Shown here: positions 1 through 7,579 of the stretch, piece by piece | Position numbering within the stretch: position 1 is the stretch's first letter | Layout: each line of letters begins with the position of its first letter | Source of the DNA: Planctomycetaceae bacterium | GTDB taxonomy: Bacteria > Planctomycetota > Planctomycetia > Pirellulales > Pirellulaceae | Direction of reading: 5' to 3' | NCBI GenBank assembly: GCA_024642765.1 | Contig: JAHEAM010000007.1 | Coordinates: forward strand, 1-23,262 | Length of the DNA stretch: 23,262 bases | Position numbers and translations under genes: made by a program | Notes under the pieces: generated by a model | Told to the model about the DNA's origin: nothing | The model's database searches: none | The model's input: the letters and a program-made list of their open reading frames with translations, nothing else

Positions 1-3000
1 GATCGCAACCGGAATATCAGTCGACACGTACTCAATCACGTTTTGTATGCCGGCGACCCTAGTTACTAAATTGGATGAACCTGTCCCATCGTCAGCATCG
101 AGGTACTTAAACGTGAATACTGTGCCGATCGCAGCCTGTAATGTCCCGTCATTCGTCACTGGAATTCCGGCCGCCGTTGGAACCGCAAGTCCAAATTGGC
201 CGCCCCCCAAATCTGTAAGGGTGAAGACTTCGGAGTCGCCCGAATTGCTTGTAACCATCACACTGATCGGAGCTACCGCGTTCGCATCAGTAACCAACAT
301 GTCGACCATGTCGCCAACATTGTATGACGCCTTATCCAACATCAATTGACCTTGATGCGCTGGATTGACAACAATAGCCGCCACCGCGGAAACCGATTCC
401 GAACTTCCTGCGCCGTTGTCAAGATCGACGTACTCGACAGTCAACTGAGTACCAACAGAAACTTGCAGAATCCCGTCTCCGGCAGTAACCGTTCCTCCAA
501 TCGTCGGAATCGAAAGCCCAAATTGTCCAAGTCCCAAATCCGTCAGTTGGAATACTTCAGAGTCACCATTATCTTCTGTTACCGTCACACTAATGGGAGC
601 CGTTACATTTTCATCTTGTAGACTTACGCCGATGACGTCGCCGACGAAATAAGTGGTTTGATCAAGTTCCAAACGGCCCAAATCGACTGAACTCGATTCG
701 ATAAACAAACCCCAACCATTGAGCGCCCCCACATCACCTCCAGCATCGTCTGTTATTTCCAATTTCCAATTGCCTGTGATTGATTTTCCAATCAAAGCTG
801 CCAGCGAACCCTCGGGACGGTAGCTACCAGTGAACGGTGCAGATCCAGCTGTGACCGCTGTGGTGGCACTATCATCTAGAATTGTGTCAACAAAATTATC
901 GCCAGAACCTCCGACATCGGTAAACAACTCAACTCGCGTGTTATCCGGCGCGATCAAGAACACATCTAAGTCAGCATCGTACGTATGAGTAATATTGACT
1001 TGAACATTCACGTCATCAACAACCCCCAAATCGGTGATGCTAATTGTCGACGTGAAAGTGGTATTATCCGCGATCGAAAGTGGTGTGTCGGTCGACGCAT
1101 AGATATTGGCAACAGATGCCATATCGACCGAAGTCGTTGGTATACCATTGCCATCATTTGGATCGTTGTAGGTCACAGTGATCGTGTCGCCCAAACCCAC
1201 TTGCAAAACGCCATCCACAGCATTTGCGCCTGGCGCCGAAGTAATCATGCCAGCATACGTGTTCGGTCCACTAAAGCTAAGAGTGACCGTTTCCGAATCT
1301 CCACTGCTCGACGAAATGGTCACACTGAGTGGTTCAACAGCATTGGCATCCAAAACCGAAATCGCAATCGTATCGTTGACGCGATAGAACGACTTGTTGA
1401 GCGTGACGACACCCGACTCAGGCGGTGCCTCCAAAATGCCACGATTGATGAAGGCTTGGCGAATCACCGCAGCGTTTGCGCCACCATTGATGTTTTGATC
1501 CATCAACAAGATTCGGTTGGCAGCAACTTCCATGGTAGCACCGCCTGGCAATCCAAAATGACTTTCTAGGACCAATGTGTCGGTCACTGGTCCGCCCAAA
1601 TGCGTGCGAATTTCCCAGAGGGCCGCCGACCAAATTTCGCCGTCATCGTGAACTTCACCGGTCAAATCCTCAGGATACATCTTCGTTCCATCGACGCGAC
1701 GTAAATTCGGTGGGCTCGCAGAACTATAGGAAGTGGCATCCCATTCTGCGACGGCTGCCGCATTCGCGCTTTGAAAAGTAGGGTCACCGTAACTGGCGTA
1801 AAAACTGGCAGCCAAATAGTCGCCAAAACCCTCGCCCATCGCACCCATTTCTCCACCGCCCCAAGCCGCATTTTGGTCGTGTTGAACGGCATGTCCATAT
1901 TCGTGCGCGACAACATCTGCGTCTTCAGCATCGTCGACGCCACCATCGCCAAAGTGAATCGCATCATCACCAGTGGAATAAAAAGAATTGTCGGCTGTAT
2001 ACCAATGGGCATTGGCCAAAGTTGGAAAATCACGAATTCCATTCGGCGTTGGGTTCGCGTCGTCAAATCCTAACGCGTGAAAATACCGATTGATTTGATC
2101 AACGGAATGATAAACAACGACTTGTTCAAAGCGGTAATCGTCACGGTTGTAGTTGTATACCCCTGTTGGTTCAAAAGCATCGACATCCGCTATCGTTGTG
2201 CTATTCAAGTTCCTCAGATCAACATACTCCCCCACTAGATAGCCACTACCATTCAAGCCCTGCAGCGTGACATTGACCCGCCCACTATCGAGCGTTGCAT
2301 TGGTCGCATCGTTACTGTCAACTAGGTTCGTGCCCGCACCCAACGTCTGATATGGGTTCGGATCGTACACCAAACCCGTCGCCTGCTCGATTCGGTTCTC
2401 TTGTCTAATCACTTTTCCAGTATTCGTCGAAACCACCGTCAAGAACTCACCCGTTGGATCAGACCCGTAAACAGTCAACTGCCAGACTTTTTCTGCGGAC
2501 CTACCATCCTGGCTGGGGTACCAAACCATCTCGACACGAGTATCGGCAAACATTTGCGTCGCCCCGGACATCAACATGGCTTGTTGCTCCGCGTAATTAC
2601 CCGAAACGTCGGGACCAACCATTTCGCGTGTCGCAATTTGGTCGTAGCCCTGATTGTAAACTTCTTGAATTTCACCACCGGGGCCTTGGTTCACTGTCAC
2701 AAAGGCGCCGAACACCGGAAGTCCATCGATCGTTTGCTGGAACCGTGTGGTAGTACTCGCCAAACCGTGTTTGATTTCGATAAGTCGTAGGTCAGATGTA
2801 CCTGCTTGTAAGTAGGCTGTGTCCTTGCTTGCCGCAAGGTTGGAACGAATAAGTTGCTCTTGAGCTGCATCCGTCGAAGTCCAATTGGTTGCAGGATCGA
2901 ATACGGGCCAAGACGAACCAGCCGTGAGAGCTAACAAGCGTTTGCTTTCCAGAGTCTCAAAACGAAAGGTCTGATTGCTCTGAGTGTTTTTTCTACGGAG

Positions 3001-3021
3001 TTTTGAATTCTTGGAAGGCAT
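1..3021 (-). CDS. Secreted M36 (fungalysin-like) metalloprotease with P domains and repeats; C terminus cut off by window edge
   Basis: The reading frame is open for 1007 codons from ATG at 3021 to the left edge; a TGA lies two codons before the ATG, so the start is firm. Residues 24-31 read LESKRLLA, the planctomycete LEPR-XLL-type N-terminal export motif of large secreted proteins. A propeptide-like FTP region follows (about 76-125, with IDGLPVFGAFVTV). The catalytic zinc motif is HEYGH (H373, E374, H377), and GEGFGDY supplies the expected third ligand E397, as in fungalysin-family peptidases. Residues 537-642 form a beta-rich repeat, about 643-775 a proprotein-convertase P domain (ADNTTFTSTISITDLG, then GNWKLEITDDAGG), 782-890 and 891-999 two more copies of the repeat, and at 1000 STDIPVAI begins what looks like a second P domain. 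It probably acts outside the cytoplasm on proteins. It stands alone on the minus strand, 244 nt past the esterase gene. No strong ribosome binding site is seen. Confidence 0.9.
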   Translation of the reverse strand, partial: MPSKNSKLRRKNTQSNQTFRFETLESKRLLALTAGSSWPVFDPATNWTSTDAAQEQLIRSNLAASKDTAYLQAGTSDLRLIEIKHGLASTTTRFQQTIDGLPVFGAFVTVNQGPGGEIQEVYNQGYDQIATREMVGPDVSGNYAEQQAMLMSGATQMFADTRVEMVWYPSQDGRSAEKVWQLTVYGSDPTGEFLTVVSTNTGKVIRQENRIEQATGLVYDPNPYQTLGAGTNLVDSNDATNATLDSGRVNVTLQGLNGSGYLVGEYVDLRNLNSTTIADVDAFEPTGVYNYNRDDYRFEQVVVYHSVDQINRYFHALGFDDANPTPNGIRDFPTLANAHWYTADNSFYSTGDDAIHFGDGGVDDAEDADVVAHEYGHAVQHDQNAAWGGGEMGAMGEGFGDYLAASFYASYGDPTFQSANAAAVAEWDATSYSSASPPNLRRVDGTKMYPEDLTGEVHDDGEIWSAALWEIRTHLGGPVTDTLVLESHFGLPGGATMEVAANRILLMDQNINGGANAAVIRQAFINRGILEAPPESGVVTLNKSFYRVNDTIAISVLDANAVEPLSVTISSSSGDSETVTLSFSGPNTYAGMITSAPGANAVDGVLQVGLGDTITVTYNDPNDGNGIPTTSVDMASVANIYASTDTPLSIADNTTFTSTISITDLGVVDDVNVQVNITHTYDADLDVFLIAPDNTRVELFTDVGGSGDNFVDTILDDSATTAVTAGSAPFTGSYRPEGSLAALIGKSITGNWKLEITDDAGGDVGALNGWGLFIESSSVDLGRLELDQTTYFVGDVIGVSLQDENVTAPISVTVTEDNGDSEVFQLTDLGLGQFGLSIPTIGGTVTAGDGILQVSVGTQLTVEYVDLDNGAGSSESVSAVAAIVVNPAHQGQLMLDKASYNVGDMVDMLVTDANAVAPISVMVTSNSGDSEVFTLTDLGGGQFGLAVPTAAGIPVTNDGTLQAAIGTVFTFKYLDADDGTGSSNLVTRVAGIQNVIEYVSTDIPVAI
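25..678 (-). repeat. Two tandem ~109-residue beta-sandwich repeats in the M36 protease
   Basis: Residues 782-890 and 891-999 of the protease are clearly homologous copies. Both have L-x-L-D-x-x-x-Y-x-V-G-D near the start, the motif NGDSEVF or SGDSEVF, then LTDLG-x-GQFGL, and DG-x-LQ followed by Y-x-D-x-D-(N/D)-G-x-GSS near the end. A more diverged third copy (residues 537-642, positions 1096-1413) precedes the first P domain and keeps the SGDSE and DGVLQV parts. These look like stalk or binding modules; no specific family is assigned. Confidence 0.8.
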
Positions 3022-3203
3022 TGATCACCAATTGAGAGAGTGCTTGACGAGATCGATAATTTACGAAAAGACTGCCTGTAAAATGCGCTTCATTTAGAGT
3101 ACTCGATGGAATAATCCGAAAAAAGCATCTAATCGCTGTACTCCGACCAGATTTCTAGATTTTGCGGAAGTGCTTTTGGCATTAAATTGCTGAATAGTTT
3201 GTA

Positions 3204-3230
3204 CAGGTCAGCGTTTGGCACAGTGACCTG
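3204..3230. terminator. Inverted repeat, possible terminator of the SGNH-CE15 esterase gene
   Basis: CAGGTCA and TGACCTG form a perfect 7-bp inverted repeat around a 13-nt loop, 35 nt after the stop of the esterase gene on the minus strand and about 180 nt before the protease start. There is no T-run next to it, so a classical Rho-independent terminator is not proven. An operator for the downstream protease gene is the alternative. Confidence 0.35.
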
Positions 3231-3265
3231 CCCAGCAGACCAAGGGACTTCGTTACCCCAAAAAG

Positions 3266-5143
3266 CTAGTGGTTTAGTTTTTTGATATGGTCCAAGTACC
3301 TCAACCAGTCGCCTTCGGTCAAGTTGTGGTCGCCAGGCCGAATATGGTATGACCTCGCTCCCACTGAAACCTGATTTCCCAGCCCAGGCATTGGCGGTGC
3401 GTTTTCTGCGGGCGTAGCATTGCCAGAAAATTCATCAGCTGAAAAGGCAGGACCTGCTGCGATCAACGCTTCAAATTCACCGCGCGGATCGGCCCACAAG
3501 TCCTCCGCCGCACTACCAACACAGACAACTCGCGGGGCAATCGCGGCGATCAATTGATGTTGGTCGAGTGGCAATTCATCTTCGCGGTCGGCATAGGTTT
3601 GGAACTTTGGCGCAAACCAATAGGGAAATGTCTTGCCAATCCTCGTGAGCGTTTCGCCATAACGTCTTCGCGATAGTGCAGCGCCAGCACATCCACTTTC
3701 ATTCGACATCGCGCCAGCAAAACGCAGGTCATTGGCAGCCGCCCACAACGCAGTCTTGCCACCGCGAGAATGGCCCAGCACATAAACATGATGTTTATCG
3801 ATCGACGAATTGTTTTCAAACGCGTCGAGGACGCGGCTTGCACCCCATGCCCAAGCGCTTAAACATCCCCAATAGTCCGAGCGATTCGCATCATCACCGA
3901 ATGTCTTGTTGCACGTGTTGCGTATTCCCTGCCCTGCGGCATCAGCGCGATCCGGCTCGACATCTTGCGTGTAAAAAACTGCGACTGCAAAGCCTTTTTC
4001 AATGATCATTTCGATCGGCAGGAATCCTATTGGTTTTTCCAACGCGGTTTTCGGATCAGGAAATTCTCGGTTATGAATCAAAACCACCGTTGGAAACGAA
4101 CCTTCTCCTGCAGGCCGAAACAAGACAAACGGGAACTTAAAAAACTCAACCCCGTTTACTGCCACACCAATTTCTACTTTTTCAGCCGTCACTCGAGGCG
4201 CGATAGAACCCAACTCGATCGCCGTCGATGAACTTGAAACTTGAGCGACATTCAACTCTTCCGGCAAACGACCGTACATCTCTTCGGCAAAACTATCCAA
4301 CACGACTGAGCGTTCCTTGTTCTCCCAAACTTTACTTATCAACGGCGGCAATTCGTATGCAGGCACTTTCGATTCGTCGTAATTGAATTTCCCGTCTGCG
4401 CCCAGTTTCTCCACTAGCTTTTCGTCGGCAGTCCAGGGTGCAACTATCGAACGGTTTGGTGCAGCGCGATCAGACAACAATAGCCTAGCTTTCGTAGCAA
4501 CCAATTTCGCCAGCTGTGAACTACCCTCAGGGTTGAAATGTACGTTGGCTGGCTTCTGCCAAATGGCGATCTTTTCAAGTACTGGCGTGTAGAGGTCCAA
4601 GACGTCGATGCCGCGAGGCTCCACAACCGTGCGAGCGATAGCGTTGTACTGCAGTGGGTCGCCGATAGAACGATACGGTTTAACACCATTCGGAACGGGT
4701 GTTGTCGCTACAAACACTAATTTGGCTTGCGTGCGTTCCAGTCGTTCAACGATCTGTGTCAACTGCTCTCTATATTTCTCCGGTTCAGCTTGGCGCCCCG
4801 TCTCTAAATCATTCGAGGCCTTGCCGCTGGCATCCTCGTGTTTCAGATCGTGCAAACCGAAATTGAAAAAGATAATCGCAGGCTCATTGCTTTCTGAAAT
4901 CCAACGCTCGATATTTTGAATTGCGTAACTTGTTCCTGCGCAGTTTTCAGGTTTGCCGTTCTTTGTCGGTCGACTCACACTCGCAACGCCCGTCAATTCC
5001 TTTACAACGAATGGTGTGTATCCCATCGAAATGGAATCACCCAAGATCAAAATTCTCGGGAGCGAGCTCTGTTGAGCACTTACAAAATTTCCGCTGACGC
5101 AGACGACCAAAAATGTAACCCACGTTAATACGCGATGGACCAT
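3266..5143 (-). CDS. Secreted two-domain carbohydrate esterase: SGNH hydrolase fused to CE15 glucuronoyl-esterase-like domain
   Basis: 625 residues with a signal peptide (hydrophobic 6-22, then SAQQ). The first domain is an SGNH/GDSL hydrolase: GDSI with nucleophile S37, block III as FGLHD (96-99 region) and a C-terminal H202 in NVHFNPEG. SGNH enzymes of this kind remove acetyl or acyl groups from glycans. The second domain (about 265-625) is an alpha/beta hydrolase whose GHSRGGK motif (S459), ESGCAGAALSRRRYGE segment (482 on) and RPGDH (H606) match the CE15 family, which cleaves the ester between glucuronic acid and lignin or other alcohols. Both active-site sets look intact, so one polypeptide may make two different ester cuts. 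Start ATG is preceded by a weak TGGA. It lies 66 nt downstream of the acyltransferase-3 gene on the same strand and is probably co-transcribed. The true substrate is unknown; algal or plant uronic-acid polysaccharide is likely. Confidence 0.88.
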   Translation of the reverse strand: MVHRVLTWVTFLVVCVSGNFVSAQQSSLPRILILGDSISMGYTPFVVKELTGVASVSRPTKNGKPENCAGTSYAIQNIERWISESNEPAIIFFNFGLHDLKHEDASGKASNDLETGRQAEPEKYREQLTQIVERLERTQAKLVFVATTPVPNGVKPYRSIGDPLQYNAIARTVVEPRGIDVLDLYTPVLEKIAIWQKPANVHFNPEGSSQLAKLVATKARLLLSDRAAPNRSIVAPWTADEKLVEKLGADGKFNYDESKVPAYELPPLISKVWENKERSVVLDSFAEEMYGRLPEELNVAQVSSSSTAIELGSIAPRVTAEKVEIGVAVNGVEFFKFPFVLFRPAGEGSFPTVVLIHNREFPDPKTALEKPIGFLPIEMIIEKGFAVAVFYTQDVEPDRADAAGQGIRNTCNKTFGDDANRSDYWGCLSAWAWGASRVLDAFENNSSIDKHHVYVLGHSRGGKTALWAAANDLRFAGAMSNESGCAGAALSRRRYGETLTRIGKTFPYWFAPKFQTYADREDELPLDQHQLIAAIAPRVVCVGSAAEDLWADPRGEFEALIAAGPAFSADEFSGNATPAENAPPMPGLGNQVSVGARSYHIRPGDHNLTEGDWLRYLDHIKKLNH

Positions 5144-5209
5144 TAAAACAGTTTCCAGAAAAAAGGTTCGAAGCGACGTTATCGTAGAGCGTGCCTACGA
5201 ACAATTCAA

Positions 5210-6490
5210 CTATTTCGAACCGGTGCGACTGGGGAAAAACACTTTCAATCGCAAGAAAGGTTGCTCGATCAATCGCCAGCTCACCCAGGCAACGATCCAA
5301 CACACCCAACAAACGCATACGAAATAGGCTAACGCGCCGAGTGTCGGTAGCTTTCCGAGATAGCCGCTGGCGAATGCCGCCACACCATAAATAATCGGCT
5401 TGTTAAACACGTAAATCGCGTAACTGTATTTTCCGATCGAAACCAGTAACCGATTCGCGAAAACCCGACAAAGCCATTTCGTAGATGGTTGAGTGACCAT
5501 GTACCAAACCAACGCACCACTTCCCCAAACAGAAGCGGTATACAAAACTATTTTGCCATAAGTTGTCTGCCTGCCGCCGCCCACGTATCCCAAAATGGAG
5601 GGAATCAAAAAAGCGCACGCTGCTAAAACAAACACACACGCTACGAAATAGCCGGCCGACTTCAGCCGCCCCAAATAAAATTCATTCAGCCACGCAATCA
5701 ACGTACCTAACAACAGGCCATCAATTCGCGTGAAGGTATTGTTGTAAATTATGGACTCTGGGTAGTCCGTCATCGCAATCCAACACCGGAGCGACACAAC
5801 ACCCACAAGCCCAAGGCATGCGACTCGCCCAATATTCAGTGGCCCGCACATCCATAGCACGAATGGCCACATCAGATAAAAATGCTCTTCGATCGAAAGC
5901 GACCAATAGGTCGACATCCAACCCACGGTCGGCAGACTGGGATCCATATCGCCATAGATCTTGCGGAAATTCGCGAGGTGCAACCAGTACCACACCTGAC
6001 TTTTTGCGAGATCGCTCAGCCACGCGACACCACTAAACGGCAACCATGTCACCACATTGAAACAGAAAAAGATCACGGTGAAATACAAAGGCAGCACGCG
6101 CAATGCTCGCCTGACGACAAAATTCACAATCCAGCGTTGGCGTCCATAACTCTTTAGTAGGATTGAGCCAATCAAAAACCCCGACAAGACAAAAAACAGA
6201 TCGACTCCGATCCAGCCAAGGGCTTTAACATTTGTGTACAACCAGCCACCCCAACTTTCGCGTTCATGCCCTACGCTCAAATGGTGAAACACAACCAATA
6301 GAATGGCAACTCCTCGCAGGCCATCGAGCGCAGGGTTGTACTCAAGTGAACGCTGCTCCAATCCCACTGACGATTGCGTAGGTAGGCTTTCATCTAAATC
6401 AGCTTTCACAAACAACGCCTCAATCGTATGAAGGCAAGTCGGCAGAACAACAAGTCGCACTACAAAAAAAGAAAAGAATAGAACGATCAT
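5210..6490 (-). CDS. Acyltransferase-3 family integral membrane protein (glycan O-acyltransferase-like)
   Basis: 426 residues, strongly hydrophobic, with about ten membrane segments. The first core helix carries LDGLRGVAILLVVFHHL (55-71) with the paired His69-His70 expected of this family. The RRALRVLPLYF segment (127-137) and YWSLSIEEHFYLMWP (195-209) are also hallmark motifs. Such proteins (PF01757) move acetyl or other acyl groups from the cytoplasm onto extracytoplasmic sugars such as O-antigen, exopolysaccharide or peptidoglycan. The protein has an extra hydrophobic N-terminal stretch (2-17) and a roughly 30-residue polar linker before the core. The ATG at 6490 has AGGA 7 nt upstream, which supports keeping this extension. 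It starts 32 nt after a tRNA-Leu on the same strand and is followed by the SGNH-CE15 esterase gene. Confidence 0.9.
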   Translation of the reverse strand: MIVLFFSFFVVRLVVLPTCLHTIEALFVKADLDESLPTQSSVGLEQRSLEYNPALDGLRGVAILLVVFHHLSVGHERESWGGWLYTNVKALGWIGVDLFFVLSGFLIGSILLKSYGRQRWIVNFVVRRALRVLPLYFTVIFFCFNVVTWLPFSGVAWLSDLAKSQVWYWLHLANFRKIYGDMDPSLPTVGWMSTYWSLSIEEHFYLMWPFVLWMCGPLNIGRVACLGLVGVVSLRCWIAMTDYPESIIYNNTFTRIDGLLLGTLIAWLNEFYLGRLKSAGYFVACVFVLAACAFLIPSILGYVGGGRQTTYGKIVLYTASVWGSGALVWYMVTQPSTKWLCRVFANRLLVSIGKYSYAIYVFNKPIIYGVAAFASGYLGKLPTLGALAYFVCVCWVCWIVAWVSWRLIEQPFLRLKVFFPSRTGSK

Positions 6491-6497
6491 TGAGACG

Positions 6498-6501
6498 TCC
6501 T
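6498..6501 (-). promoter_or_regulatory. Ribosome binding site of the acyltransferase-3 gene
   Basis: AGGA lies 7 nt before the ATG at 6490. It favours this start over later in-frame candidates and therefore the hydrophobic N-terminal extension. Confidence 0.6.
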
Positions 6502-6522
6502 ATTCTTTTTTGTCGATTTGAG

Positions 6523-6606
6523 TGCGGATGAGAGGAGTCGAACCTCCACGTCCTTTCGAACACAAGAACCTGAATCTTGCGCGTCTGCCAATTCCGCCAC
6601 ATCCGC
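6523..6606 (-). tRNA. tRNA-Leu, anticodon CAG
   Basis: An 84-nt class II tRNA folds by eye. Acceptor arms GCGGATG and CATCCGC pair, with discriminator A. The anticodon stem CAAGA/TCTTG encloses the loop TTCAGGT, giving anticodon CAG for CUG codons. A long variable arm follows, then a T arm with GGAGG, TTCGACT, CCTCT. The CCA end is not encoded (ACT follows). It lies just upstream of the acyltransferase-3 gene on the same strand. Confidence 0.97.
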
Positions 6607-7579
6607 ATTTCGTGGTTAGTAAGAACCCGGTGGATTTAAACCATCAAGCTCAACTCATTGACTTCATTAATATCTCAAAAGTCCACAAAACCCGCTAGTA
6701 CCAGTTCAAGTCACAATGATCGACAGGTTCCGTTCTAAAAAAAGTTCTGGATATGGGTTCAATTTCGATCGCATTATTTGCACGACACTTTCTAGCACCG
6801 TTCCCCATTGGATCACAAGGCGGATTTTGAATTGTATCTGAGATAACGAATACTCTCGCCAAACCGCAACTTTCCTGAGGTGCCAATCGTGTTTTTCTGG
6901 TCCTACTTGTCGCTATTTTGTTGATTTCTGATTGGGTTGCACAACTTGCAATGCAAGTATATCAATCTCAAAACACCGCTCCGACGTTGGCATCTGAAAC
7001 GGAGCCTTTCATTCAACTACCTCCAACGGCGAGTAGGTCGCGACCAATATCGTTCATTTACAACGAACTCTGCGGGTCATTGATTCTTGCTGTTGTTACA
7101 GCGTTGCTGCAATCGCTATAAATACTCAGTGGTCGTGACTTTGGTTCTGCCGGTCTCGCAATGATTCTCATAGTTTCTTGTCTCGAAACCGTCATGCATC
7201 AACCGACTCTTTGGCAGCCATTACTTCGCCGCGATTTTCGAGCATTATTCAAGGCAAGTACCGATTTAATGAAAGTAATCTTTTTGCACGCGATGGTCCG
7301 GAAAATGGTCGCGGCACTGATGGCCCTGATCTTTTTCGTTCTGATCATCCTACTTGGGATAGTTCTTGGTCATTACAACTGATCATCGCTACATGGCGTT
7401 AAGTTGTTAGCTAGGCAAACCCAAGACAAGGAAAAATCGCACTCTAAGTTTGTGTTCATTTGAGACATTGCCGTTTCAGCAATTGATCGCCGGTGATAGT
7501 TCATGTCGAAACTGCAGTTCTTCAAGCCCTCCTTCGGCGCAAGATATCTTCAAAAGTTATGCATTCTGTTTGATCATTT
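6607..7579. other. 973-bp gap between tRNA-Leu and gltB with no convincing gene
   Basis: No recognisable protein was found on either strand. Two weak plus-strand frames have membrane-like stretches. One is open from about 6879 to 7121; it reads VFLVLLVAILLISDWVAQL near 6891-6947 and SLILAVVTALLQSL at its end, but has no ATG or GTG. The other, at 7161-7382, ends with a hydrophobic helix (VAALMALIFFVLIILLGIVL) and has an inner ATG at 7269. Neither has a ribosome binding site at normal spacing. The gap could hold a small membrane protein gene, a decayed gene or an RNA; nothing firm supports any of these. Confidence 0.5.

Noticed and set aside
985..1569. Long plus-strand open frame opposite the protease
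   Set aside because: It lies entirely antisense to the well-supported M36 protease frame, is rich in Arg and has no family resemblance; a shadow frame.
5182..5200. Hairpin TCGTAG/CTACGA between the acyltransferase and esterase genes as a terminator
   Set aside because: Only 6 bp with a 7-nt loop and no adjacent T-run. It lies at the end of the acyltransferase message in what looks like an operon and is too weak to call.
7373..7525. Small minus-strand frame after gltB with a strong AAGGAGGG upstream
   Set aside because: The purine-rich motif (7527-7534) is 22 nt from the ATG at 7504 and only 1 nt from a TTG. The roughly 43-50 residue product resembles nothing known, so initiation is implausible.
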